From: UBA4615 sp964399635
GTDB taxonomy: Bacteria; Pseudomonadota; Gammaproteobacteria; Burkholderiales; Burkholderiaceae_E
NCBI GenBank assembly: GCA_964399635.1
Contig: CAYNRU010000071.1
Span: forward strand, 45,545 to 109,544
DNA length: 64,000 bases
Direction of reading: 5' to 3'
Shown: positions 8,235 to 15,397 of the stretch, piece by piece
Layout: every line of letters begins with the position of its first letter
Position numbering within the stretch: position 1 is the first letter of the stretch
Notes under the pieces: generated by a model
Told to the model about the DNA's origin: nothing
Seen by the model: the letters and a program-made list of their open reading frames with translations, nothing else
Database searches by the model: none
Position numbers and translations under genes: made by a program

Positions 8235-9482
8235 TCAGGCGACGGTGACGCGGGCGGCGCGGCGCTTGCCGACCTGGACGACGTAGCTGCCGGCCTCGAG
8301 CTTCAGACCCTTGTCGGACACCCGGTCGCCGTCGATCCGCACACCGCCCTGCTCGATGTTGCGCATCGCCTCGCTGGTGGACGGCACGAGCCCCGCCTGC
8401 TTGAGCAGCTGCGCCACCGGCAGCGGCGCGCCGGCCACGCTGACCTCGGGCAGGTCCTCGGGCAGCGTCCCGTGCGAGAACCGCGACTCGAAGCCCGCGC
8501 GCGCGGCCTCCGCGGCCGCTGCCCCGTGGAACCGCGACACCATCTCGGCCGCGAGCTGCACCTTGACGTCGCGCGGATTGCGCCCCGCGGCGCACGCGGC
8601 TCTCAGCGCGGCGATCTCGTCGATCGCGAGCGAAGACAGCAATTCGAAGTACTTCCACATCAGATCGTCGGAGATCGACATGAGTTTGCCGAACATCTCG
8701 GCAGGTGCATCGGTGATGCCGACGTAGTTGCCCTTGGACTTGGACATCTTCTCGACGCCGTCCAGCCCTTCGAGCAGCGGCATCGTCAGGATGCACTGCG
8801 GCTCCTGCCCGTACTCCTTCTGCAGCTCCCGCCCCACCAGCAGGTTGAACTTCTGGTCGGTACCGCCCAGCTCCAGGTCCGACTCGAGGGCTACCGAGTC
8901 GTAGCCCTGCATCAGGGGGTAGAGCAACTCGTGGACGGAGATCGGGATACCGCCTCGATAACGCTTGGTGAAGTCGTCGCGCTCGAGCATCCGGGCGAGC
9001 GTGTAGCGGGCCGCGAGCTGGATCATGCCGCGCGCGCCCAGCGGGTCGCTCCATTCGGAGTTGTAGCGGATCTCGGTGCGGGCGGCGTCCAGCACCATGC
9101 TCGCCTGCTCGAAGTACGTCCTGGCGTTCGCCTCGATCTGCTCGCGCGTCAGCGCGGGCCGGGTCGCGTTGCGCCCGGACGGATCACCGATCATCGCGGT
9201 GAAATCGCCGATCAGGAAGATCACGGTGTGCCCGAGATCCTGCAGCTGGCGCATCTTGTTGAGCACGACCGTGTGACCGAGGTGCAGGTCGGGCGCCGTG
9301 GGGTCCAGGCCGAGCTTGATGCGCAGCGGCCGGCCGGTCGATTCGGACCGGACGAGCTTGCGCAGGAAGTCCTGCTCGATCAGCAGCTCGTCGCAGCCCC
9401 TGAGCGCGACGGCGAGCGCCCGACGGGCGGACGCGGTGACCGGCAACTCGGCTGCGGAACGCGGGACATGGGAAGCGGTCAT
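8235..9482 (-). CDS. tyrS: Tyrosyl-tRNA synthetase
   Basis: Class I synthetase charging tRNA-Tyr, 415 residues. It shows the HIGH-type motif (DLHLGHTVVLNKM), the KMSKS loop (GVEKMSKSKGNYVG), and a C-terminal S4 domain (about 350-410, QGGVRIDGDRVSDKGLKLEAG). The ATG at 9482 begins MTASHVPRS; the frame extends further upstream but without family similarity. It is first of a four-gene leftward operon (tyrS, dtd, PEBP, histidine phosphatase) and is divergent from the M23 peptidase gene, with about 190 bases between them. Confidence 0.96.
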   Translation of the reverse strand: MTASHVPRSAAELPVTASARRALAVALRGCDELLIEQDFLRKLVRSESTGRPLRIKLGLDPTAPDLHLGHTVVLNKMRQLQDLGHTVIFLIGDFTAMIGDPSGRNATRPALTREQIEANARTYFEQASMVLDAARTEIRYNSEWSDPLGARGMIQLAARYTLARMLERDDFTKRYRGGIPISVHELLYPLMQGYDSVALESDLELGGTDQKFNLLVGRELQKEYGQEPQCILTMPLLEGLDGVEKMSKSKGNYVGITDAPAEMFGKLMSISDDLMWKYFELLSSLAIDEIAALRAACAAGRNPRDVKVQLAAEMVSRFHGAAAAEAARAGFESRFSHGTLPEDLPEVSVAGAPLPVAQLLKQAGLVPSTSEAMRNIEQGGVRIDGDRVSDKGLKLEAGSYVVQVGKRRAARVTVA

Positions 9483-9672
9483 CGAGGATACTGTCGGGGT
9501 GAGCCTGACTGCAGAGATTTCGGATAGAATCCGATGACGGCGCACCGGCAGCAGCAATGCCGTCAGCGCCAGGACAGGGCCGCAGATTCTAGCCCAGCCC
9601 GGCACCGTACGCCCTTCCCGCAGTGCACATCCCGGCCGTGTCGGGCACCGTAACGCCAAGTCATCACAGACG

Positions 9673-10968
9673 ATGCACCATCCCCAGGCCAACACCCTCG
9701 CCATCGTGATCGGAGCGCTCTGCTCCCTGGTCGCGGTGACCGCGTTCGGGGTCGCGCCGCTGTCCGACGCTCAGCTCCCGCCCAGCCGAGTGACCGTCGA
9801 GACGGTCGCGCTGACGCCGCAGCTGGTGGGGTCCGAGGGCGCCTTCATACAGCAGGAGAAGATCCGCCGCGGCGAGACCCTGGGGTCGCTGATGGCGCGC
9901 CTGGGCGGCGATGATCCGCAGTTTGCCGCGTTCGTGCGCTCCGACCGCATCGCACGCGGCCTGCTCGAGCTGCGTGCCGGCCGTACCGTGTCGGCCATTC
10001 TCGGCCCCGATCGCACGTTCGAGCAGCTGACCTACCGCCTCGCCACCGAGGACGATCGCGGCCTGGGCAGGCGCCTCGTCATCAGCCGTCAGGGGGGCCG
10101 GCTGGTCGCCTACGACGAGCCGGTGCCGGTCGAGCGCTCGATCGAGACCCGCAGCGCCGAGGTGCGCCGCACGCTCGCCGAGGCGCTCGACGTCGCCGAT
10201 ATCCCAGACAACGTCGTCACCCGCATGGCCGACGTGTTCGGCACCGAGGTCGACCTGCAGCGCGACGTCCGCCGGGGCGACCGCCTGCGCGTGGTCTACG
10301 AGACCATGCGCGAGGCCGGCAGCCTCGAGCCCCCGATCGTCGGCCGAATCCTGGCCGTCCAGTTCCGCGGCGGCAGCCGCAAGCTCGAGGCGGTCTGGTT
10401 CGATCGGCCCGACGGCAGCGGCGAGTACTTCGCCTTCGACGGCCACAGCCTCGCGCGTCCCTTCCTCGCGTCCCCGCTCGAGTTCACCCGCGTGGGATCC
10501 GGCTTCACCGAGAACCGCTTCCACCCGGTGCTGCGTGACTGGCGTGCCCACAAGGGCGTCGATCTTCCCGCCCCCATCGGCACCAAGGTGCGCACCACCG
10601 CCGACGGCACCATCGACTACATCGGTCAGCAGCGCGGCTACGGGAACGTCATCGTGATCAAGCACGACGCCCGGCACACCACGCTGTACGCGCACCTCAA
10701 CGAGTTCGCCGACGGCCTGCAGCCTGGCGCCACCGTGCGCCAGGGCAGCGTGATCGGCACGGTCGGCCAGACCGGCTGGGCGACCGGGCCACACCTGCAC
10801 TTCGAGTTCCACATCGACGGGCAGCACGTCGACCCGATGGTCGCGGTGATGCCGGCGCAGGTCCGTGCGCTGCAGGGCGAGGAGCGCGGCCGTTTCGCGT
10901 CCCTCGCCGGCCAGTACCGCGCCCGATTCGGCCTGCTCGACACGCAGCAGGTCGCGCGCTTCGAATAG
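9673..10968 (+). CDS. M23-family murein endopeptidase (MepM-like)
   Basis: The 431-residue envelope protein has an N-terminal hydrophobic anchor or signal (residues about 8-30, TLAIVIGALCSLVAVTAFGV), an OapA/LysM-like region around 60-110 (RRGETLGSLMARLGGDD), and a C-terminal LytM/M23 domain with the zinc ligands H293xxxD297 (HKGVDLPAP) and HLHFEFH (H374, H376). It should cleave cross-links in peptidoglycan in the periplasm. It lies directly upstream of anmK, 29 bases away, so hydrolysis of the wall and anhydro-MurNAc recycling appear to share a transcript. Confidence 0.93.
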   Translation: MHHPQANTLAIVIGALCSLVAVTAFGVAPLSDAQLPPSRVTVETVALTPQLVGSEGAFIQQEKIRRGETLGSLMARLGGDDPQFAAFVRSDRIARGLLELRAGRTVSAILGPDRTFEQLTYRLATEDDRGLGRRLVISRQGGRLVAYDEPVPVERSIETRSAEVRRTLAEALDVADIPDNVVTRMADVFGTEVDLQRDVRRGDRLRVVYETMREAGSLEPPIVGRILAVQFRGGSRKLEAVWFDRPDGSGEYFAFDGHSLARPFLASPLEFTRVGSGFTENRFHPVLRDWRAHKGVDLPAPIGTKVRTTADGTIDYIGQQRGYGNVIVIKHDARHTTLYAHLNEFADGLQPGATVRQGSVIGTVGQTGWATGPHLHFEFHIDGQHVDPMVAVMPAQVRALQGEERGRFASLAGQYRARFGLLDTQQVARFE

Positions 10969-10997
10969 CGCCGCTCGGCCCTCCGCCGGCAGGCCCC

Positions 10998-12119
10998 GTG
11001 TTCATCGGACTGATGTCCGGTACCAGCGTCGACGCCGTCGACGGAGTGCTGGCGACCTTTGACGGCGATGGGGCCGACGCCCCGGTGCGGACGCTCGCCT
11101 TCGCGTCCCGCCCGATGCCGGCGTCGCTGCGCGCCGAGCTGCTCGCGCTGCAGCAGTGCGGGCCCGACGAACTGGCCCGCGCCGCGCTCGCCACGGTCGC
11201 GCTGACCGATCTGTACGCGCAGGTCGCGCGTACGTTGCTCGACGCCGCGGGCGACGGGCCCGTCACCGCGATCGGCGCACACGGCCAGACGGTGCGCCAT
11301 CGCCCCGAGCTGGGCTACACGCTGCAACTGATCGACGGCGCACGGCTCGCCGAGCACAGCGGCTGCACCACCATCGTCGACCTGCGCAGTGCCGACGTCG
11401 CGGCGGGTGGCCAGGGCGCGCCGCTGGTCCCGGCCTTCCATGCGCTGGCCTTCGCGTCGCCGCTGCGACGCCGCGCGGTGGTCAACGTCGGGGGCATCGC
11501 CAACGTCAGCCTGCTGCCCGCCGGCGGCGGCACGGTCACAGGCTTCGACACCGGCCCCGGCAACCTGCTGATGGACGCCTGGTGCGAGCGGCACCTCGGC
11601 CAGCCCTTCGACCGGGACGGCGCATGGGCCGCCGCCGGCCGCATCGACGACGCGCTGCTCGCCCGACTGTTGGCCGACCCCTATTTCGCGCTGCCGCCGC
11701 CCAAGAGCACCGGTCGGGACCTGTTCACGGTGGCGTGGCTCGACCGCCTGCTCGCTGCCCACGCCGCCACGGTCACCCTGGCACCATCGGCCACGGACAT
11801 TCAGGCGACGCTCGCCGAGCTGACCGCCGAGACGGTCGCGCAGGCCTGCCTGCGCTTCCAGGCGGACGAGTGCCGCGTCTGCGGCGGCGGTGCCCACAAT
11901 ACCCATCTGATGCACCGGCTGGCCGCTCGCATGGCGCCTGCCGATGTGAGCTCGACCGCGGCGCTGGGCGTGGACCCCGGAGCGGTGGAAGCGCTCGCCT
12001 TCGCCTGGCTAGCCCGCGAGCGGCTCGCGGGGCGGCCCGGCAACCTGCCGGCAGTCACCGGTGCACGGGGGCCACGCATCCTGGGCGCGGTCTACGCCGC
12101 ACCCGGGTCGGCGCGCTGA
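10998..12119 (+). CDS. anmK: Anhydro-N-acetylmuramic acid kinase
   Basis: Phosphorylates and opens 1,6-anhydro-MurNAc in murein recycling. The 373-residue protein begins FIGLMSGTSVDAVDG, the AnmK signature, and continues with GAHGQTVRHRP, VVDLRSADVAAGGQGAPLVP-type and NVGGIANVSLLP motifs and FDTGPGNLLMDAW, an ASKHA-fold sugar kinase pattern. Start codon is GTG at 10998. The gene follows the M23 peptidase and is convergent with erpA. Confidence 0.96.
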   Translation: MFIGLMSGTSVDAVDGVLATFDGDGADAPVRTLAFASRPMPASLRAELLALQQCGPDELARAALATVALTDLYAQVARTLLDAAGDGPVTAIGAHGQTVRHRPELGYTLQLIDGARLAEHSGCTTIVDLRSADVAAGGQGAPLVPAFHALAFASPLRRRAVVNVGGIANVSLLPAGGGTVTGFDTGPGNLLMDAWCERHLGQPFDRDGAWAAAGRIDDALLARLLADPYFALPPPKSTGRDLFTVAWLDRLLAAHAATVTLAPSATDIQATLAELTAETVAQACLRFQADECRVCGGGAHNTHLMHRLAARMAPADVSSTAALGVDPGAVEALAFAWLARERLAGRPGNLPAVTGARGPRILGAVYAAPGSAR

Positions 12120-12129
12120 GGCGCCGCAG

Positions 12130-12174
12130 CCGGACCGGGGAGGTCCGGCAGCGGGCCGCTCCGGAGCGGCCCGC
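12130..12174. terminator. Two adjacent GC-rich hairpins between convergent anmK and erpA
   Basis: CCGGACC (12130-12136) pairs with GGTCCGG (12142-12148) around a 5-base loop. Then GCGGGCCGCTCC (12151-12162) is followed by its exact complement at 12163-12174. Neither has a T tract, so a factor-independent role is not shown, but the position between two convergent gene ends suits transcript-end processing in both directions. Confidence 0.5.
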
Positions 12175-12190
12175 GCAGGGCGATCCAGGG

Positions 12191-12541
12191 TCAGGCCGAG
12201 AACGACGACCCGCAACCGCAGGTGGTGCTTGCGTTAGGGTTCTTGATCACGAACTGTGCGCCTTCGAGGCCGTCCTTGTAGTCGATCTCGGCGCCGACCA
12301 GGTACTGGTAGCTCATCGCGTCGATGAGCAGCTTGACCCCGTTCTTCTCCATCACGGTGTCGTCCTCGTTCGTGTCTTCGTCGAACGTGAAGCCGTACTG
12401 GAAACCGGAGCAGCCACCTCCCTGCACGAACACACGCAGCTTGAGCTCGGCGTTCCCCTCCTCCTCGATCAGCTGGCGCACCTTGTCGGCGGCGCTGTCG
12501 GTGAAGACGAGGGGGGCGGGCATTTCGACGACGGCATTCAT
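12191..12541 (-). CDS. erpA: Iron-sulfur cluster insertion protein ErpA
   Basis: A-type Fe-S carrier of 116 residues that delivers clusters to apoproteins. The three ligand cysteines are present: C44 in VQGGGCSGFQYGF and C108-G-C110 in TTCGCGSSFSA. Length and the ATG at 12541 (MNAVVEMPAPLVFTDSAADK) match betaproteobacterial ErpA. It lies downstream of the rpsI terminator, so it is probably expressed from its own promoter in the roughly 70 bases after that terminator. Confidence 0.95.
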   Translation of the reverse strand: MNAVVEMPAPLVFTDSAADKVRQLIEEEGNAELKLRVFVQGGGCSGFQYGFTFDEDTNEDDTVMEKNGVKLLIDAMSYQYLVGAEIDYKDGLEGAQFVIKNPNASTTCGCGSSFSA

Positions 12542-12615
12542 TGGATAGTCCTCCAGACTCGATGAGTGTAGCCAGCGGGAGAAGACCCCGACAGGCCTAT
12601 GGTCGGGAACCGCGG

Positions 12616-12645
12616 AAAAGAGAAGCCCGCCATCGGGCGGGCTTC
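12616..12645 (-). terminator. Rho-independent terminator of rplM-rpsI
   Basis: On the minus strand a 10-bp perfect stem (bases 12622-12631 with 12636-12645, loop of 4) is followed by a CTTTTCC run. It lies about 110 bases after the rpsI stop and upstream of erpA, separating the two units. Confidence 0.85.
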
Positions 12646-12758
12646 GGGGACCCTGGGGGCAGCGAGCCGGTCTTTCCGCTCGTCGGCCAGAGGCAGGCTG
12701 CTGCCGCCGCCGCCCGCTCGGGCACCGGACGCGTGGACGTCCGGGCCTCGGCCGGTAC

Positions 12759-13151
12759 TCAGCGTTTGGAGAACTGCTTCCGACGGCGCGCCTTGTGCAG
12801 GCCGACCTTCTTGCGCTCGACCTCGCGCGCATCGCGCGTCACCAGGCCGGCGCTGGAGAGGGCGGGCTTGAGTGTCGCGTCGAAATCGATCAGCGCGCGG
12901 GTGATGCCGTGGCGCACTGCACCGGCCTGGCCGGTCTCGCCGCCGCCGTTCACGTTGACCTTGATGTCGAACTGCCCGATCGCGTTGGCGATGTGCAGCG
13001 GCTGGCGAACCACCATGCGGCCGGTCTCGCGAGCGAAGTACTCGTCGAGGGGCTTGCCGTTGACGACGATGTCGCCCTTGCCCTTCTTCATGAACACACG
13101 GGCCACCGAAGTCTTTCGGCGGCCGGTGCCGTAGTTGTATTCACCGATCAT
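12759..13151 (-). CDS. rpsI: 30S ribosomal protein S9
   Basis: Full-length S9 of 130 residues: it starts MIGEYNYGTGRRKTSVARVF and ends with the conserved basic tail that reaches the P site (KARRRKQFSKR). It is the second gene of rplM-rpsI, 40 bases after rplM, and is followed by a clear terminator at 12616-12645. Confidence 0.98.
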   Translation of the reverse strand: MIGEYNYGTGRRKTSVARVFMKKGKGDIVVNGKPLDEYFARETGRMVVRQPLHIANAIGQFDIKVNVNGGGETGQAGAVRHGITRALIDFDATLKPALSSAGLVTRDAREVERKKVGLHKARRRKQFSKR

Positions 13152-13191
13152 GGGTGCTGTCCTGGTGCGCGCGAGGCGGGCGTCGGGTGGG

Positions 13192-13620
13192 TCAGACTTC
13201 CAGCGCCTTGGGCTGCTGGGCGGTGTGCGGGTGGGTCGACTCGCCGTAGACCTTGAGCTTCTTGATCATCGCGTAGCCGAGCGGGCCCTTGGGCAACATG
13301 CCCTTGACGGCCTTCTCGAGCGCGCGCCCCGGGAAGCGCGACTGCATCTTCTCGAAGTTGGTCTCGGAGATGCCGCCCGGGTAGCCCGAGTGCCGGAAGT
13401 ACTTCTTGTCGCTGGCTTTGGCGCCGGTCACGCGGATGCGGGCGGCGTTGACCACGACGATGAAGTCGCCGGTGTCCACGTGCGGCGTGAACTCGGGCTT
13501 GTGCTTGCCGCGCAGGCGCAGGGCGATCTCCGCCGCCAGGCGACCGAGCACCTTGTCGCTGGCGTCCACGACGAACCAGTCGCGACGAACTTCATGGGAT
13601 TTTGCGGAGAAAGTCTTCAT
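13192..13620 (-). CDS. rplM: 50S ribosomal protein L13
   Basis: L13 of 142 residues. Conserved parts visible: RRDWFVVDASDKVLGRLA at the N-terminus, DFIVVVNAARIRVTG, the YFRHSGYPGGI loop, and the C-terminal KLKVYGESTHPHTAQQP. The ATG at 13620 is fixed by the MKTFSAKSHEV start. A good sigma-70 promoter lies 28-57 bases upstream, giving a short leader of about 20 bases, so I see no room for a long autoregulatory leader in the main transcript. Confidence 0.98.
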   Translation of the reverse strand: MKTFSAKSHEVRRDWFVVDASDKVLGRLAAEIALRLRGKHKPEFTPHVDTGDFIVVVNAARIRVTGAKASDKKYFRHSGYPGGISETNFEKMQSRFPGRALEKAVKGMLPKGPLGYAMIKKLKVYGESTHPHTAQQPKALEV

Positions 13621-13647
13621 GGCCTGACGCATTCTGTGAAGCCCGAT

Positions 13648-13677
13648 ATCATAACCGGAACCTGCCGGATCAGTCAA
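13648..13677 (-). promoter_or_regulatory. rplM-rpsI sigma-70 promoter
   Basis: On the minus strand TTGACT (13677-13672), an 18-base spacer and TATGAT (13653-13648) form a near-consensus promoter. Predicted transcription start is near 13641, about 20 bases before the rplM ATG. Confidence 0.75.
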
Positions 13678-13705
13678 AGACCAGGCGTGAACGGCAATGC
13701 CGGGA

Positions 13706-13813
13706 CGAAAAAAACCCGGGCCGCGAGGCCCGGGTTGAATCCACCGAAGAGGAGGGTGGAGGAGACGCCGGAGGTCGGGAGCAGCGCACCGGGCACCGCG
13801 ACGCTCGACCAAT
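13706..13813 (-). ncRNA. Candidate small RNA of about 107 nt with CCUCC (anti-Shine-Dalgarno) motifs
   Basis: An isolated minus-strand transcription unit: a strong promoter at 13848-13820, about 107 transcribed bases, then a strong intrinsic terminator ending near 13706. No sensible reading frame lies inside. The RNA holds three CCUCC motifs (complements at 13770-13774, 13758-13762 and 13751-13755). A small hairpin, CCACC/GGTGG (13741-13745 with 13755-13759), presents a pyrimidine-rich loop CTCCTCTTC. Exposed CCUCC loops are typical of trans-acting small RNAs that pair with ribosome-binding sites. rplM has its own promoter downstream of the terminator, which argues against this being merely an rplM leader. 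The existence of the RNA is inferred from signals only; no family was recognised. Confidence 0.55.
13707..13736 (-). terminator. Intrinsic terminator of the candidate small RNA
   Basis: A perfect 10-bp stem (13727-13736 with 13713-13722, loop of 4), AACCCGGGCC type, runs on the minus strand directly into eight T residues. It stands 86 bases upstream of rplM with no coding gene in front of it on that strand. Confidence 0.85.
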
Positions 13814-13819
13814 GGACCA

Positions 13820-13848
13820 AGTCTAGCACCGACTTTTGTGCTGTGCAA
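13820..13848 (-). promoter_or_regulatory. Sigma-70 promoter of the candidate small RNA
   Basis: Minus strand TTGCAC (13848-13843), a 17-base spacer and TAGACT (13825-13820). The predicted start is near 13813. Nothing on this strand upstream would need it except the short unit ending at the terminator near 13706. Confidence 0.65.
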
Positions 13849-13999
13849 GATAATGGCTCCGACCAGATTGGAGGACGCCCTCTAATCAAGCAGGCAGGCG
13901 GATCTCCGGAGTTTCGTCCAAGACGGCCCCGGCCGATCCGCTGCCCCAGGGAACAACGAATATTTTGCAGCGCAATATGACGCGGGGAGCAAAGCGCAC

Positions 14000-14422
14000 A
14001 TGGATGCACTGGTCAGGTGGAGCGGCCCGGAGACGATGAGCTTCGTCGCCGAGACAGGCAGCGGTCACGCCGTCGTGATGGATGGCGCCCCGGAAGGCGG
14101 CGGGCGCAATCTCGGGCCGCGCCCGATGGAGATGGTGCTCCTGGGCACTGGCGGATGCACCGCGTACGACGTGGTCCTGATTCTTCGCAAGAGCGGCCAG
14201 GACATCCGGGGCTGCGAGGTCGCGCTGCACGCCGAGCGCACCGAGACCGACCCGAAGGTGTTCACCTCGATCGAGTTCCGCTTCAGGGTGCGCGGCCGTG
14301 GCCTCAAGCCTGGGTTGGTCGAGCGGGCGATCAAGCTGTCGCACGACAAGTACTGCTCCGCGTCGGCCATGCTCGCCAAGACGGCCGAGCTGAAGCTGAG
14401 CTGGGAGATCGTCGAGGACTGA
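14000..14422 (+). CDS. OsmC-family protein
   Basis: The 140-residue protein has the OsmC/Ohr fold pattern with the two redox cysteines at C53 (GTGGCTAYD) and C119 (DKYCSASAM), and the GRNLGPRPMEMVLLG segment typical of the YhfA-like subgroup. It should be a cytoplasmic thiol-dependent peroxidase acting on hydroperoxides, although YhfA-type members have no settled substrate. It is convergent with coq7, with about 50 bases between the ends. The ATG at 14000 gives a start directly at the conserved MDALVRW segment. Confidence 0.9.
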   Translation: MDALVRWSGPETMSFVAETGSGHAVVMDGAPEGGGRNLGPRPMEMVLLGTGGCTAYDVVLILRKSGQDIRGCEVALHAERTETDPKVFTSIEFRFRVRGRGLKPGLVERAIKLSHDKYCSASAMLAKTAELKLSWEIVED

Positions 14423-14470
14423 CGCGGCACCCGGACCGCCGACCCGCGGGCGGCCCGCAACGCCCCGGGG

Positions 14471-15133
14471 TCAGATCCGGTGAGCGGTCCCGGTCATCAC
14501 CCGCGCGGCCATCCGCATCGCCACGCGGACCGGCTCGGGCATCGGCGCCGCCCCGAGCGCCTCGGCCTGGTCGGCATGGCCGCCCTCGTCGCGCTTCATC
14601 CGGTCGACGATGGCCCGCGACGCGGCATCGGACTCGGGCAGGCGCTCGAGGTGACCCGCCAGGTGTCGCTCCACCTGGCGCTCGGTTTCCACCATGAAGC
14701 CAAGCGAAAAACGGTCGCCCAGCCGACCGGCAAGAGCGCCGAACGCGAATGAGCCTGCGTACCAGACGGGGTTGAGCAGGGACGGCCGGGCGCCCAGGTC
14801 GCGCAGCCGGGCGCGCGTCCAGGCGAGGTGATCGCCCTCGTCCGCCGCCGCCTCCCGGAAAAAACGGCGCAGGCGCTCGTCGTCGGTGGTGGCAGCCTGG
14901 CCTTCGTAGAGACCCTGCGCGCAGACCTCCCCGACGTGGTTCACGCGCATCAGCGCGCCCGACAGCCGCCGCTCGGGCTCGGTCATGGCCGCGGCCGCTG
15001 ACGCTCCGGAATCGGGCAGCGGAACGGGCTCGGTGGCCCCCGGGGCCGCGGTCACCGCGGCCATCGCACGACCCACGCCGGCCAGAAGCCGATCCAGGGT
15101 GGAAGCCCGTCTCAGGGTGGTCAAGGGTTGCAT
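14471..15133 (-). CDS. coq7: 2-polyprenyl-3-methyl-6-methoxy-1,4-benzoquinone monooxygenase (Coq7 family)
   Basis: Di-iron hydroxylase of the penultimate ubiquinone step, membrane-associated. Ligand motifs of the ferritin-like fold are visible: RVNHVGEVCAQGLYEGQ, EAAADEGDHLAWTR, METERQVERHL-like FMVETERQVERHLAG and RDEGGHADQAEALGA. At 220 residues it matches Burkholderiales Coq7, which carry an extra N-terminal part of about 50 residues (here Ala/Pro rich, residues 20-52). The ATG at 15133 gives MQPLTTLRRAS, a plausible N-terminus. Confidence 0.94.
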   Translation of the reverse strand: MQPLTTLRRASTLDRLLAGVGRAMAAVTAAPGATEPVPLPDSGASAAAAMTEPERRLSGALMRVNHVGEVCAQGLYEGQAATTDDERLRRFFREAAADEGDHLAWTRARLRDLGARPSLLNPVWYAGSFAFGALAGRLGDRFSLGFMVETERQVERHLAGHLERLPESDAASRAIVDRMKRDEGGHADQAEALGAAPMPEPVRVAMRMAARVMTGTAHRI

Positions 15134-15274
15134 GGGGTCGCATTCTAGAGCAGCCGACCGGGCGTTCCGGGCAGCCGATGGACGGACCGTGTGCAGAGGC
15201 CGGCGCACACCTGCCATTGTTGCCCCAAAGCCACACCCACGCCCGGCACGCCGACGTACGGACCCGCTTTTCCT

Positions 15275-15302
15275 TTGCCGACCCGAACTTTTTGGCGAGA
15301 AT
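15275..15302 (+). promoter_or_regulatory. Possible porin promoter
   Basis: TTGCCG, a 16-base spacer and GAGAAT lie about 95 bases upstream of the porin ATG. The match is moderate. A strong ribosome site (AGGAG) stands just before the ATG. Confidence 0.35.
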
Positions 15303-15397
15303 GCTCATCAACTTCCGGCCGAAGAGTTTTCTCGGGGAGTTGGGGTGTCGGGTCTGTCCGGGCGCCAGTGGAATCCAGAAACCTAGGAGATTGATCA

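Noticed and set aside
12615..12650. Terminator hairpin as a CRISPR-like or mobile repeat
   Set aside because: A single inverted repeat with a T tract fits a normal terminator of rpsI; no other copies were seen.
13674..14009. Minus-strand frame of 111 codons over the candidate small RNA
   Set aside because: It crosses a strong terminator and a promoter, has no ribosome site and no family resemblance.
15134..15397. tRNA or small RNA in the coq7-porin gap
   Set aside because: No cloverleaf or terminator pattern; the space is explained by divergent promoters.
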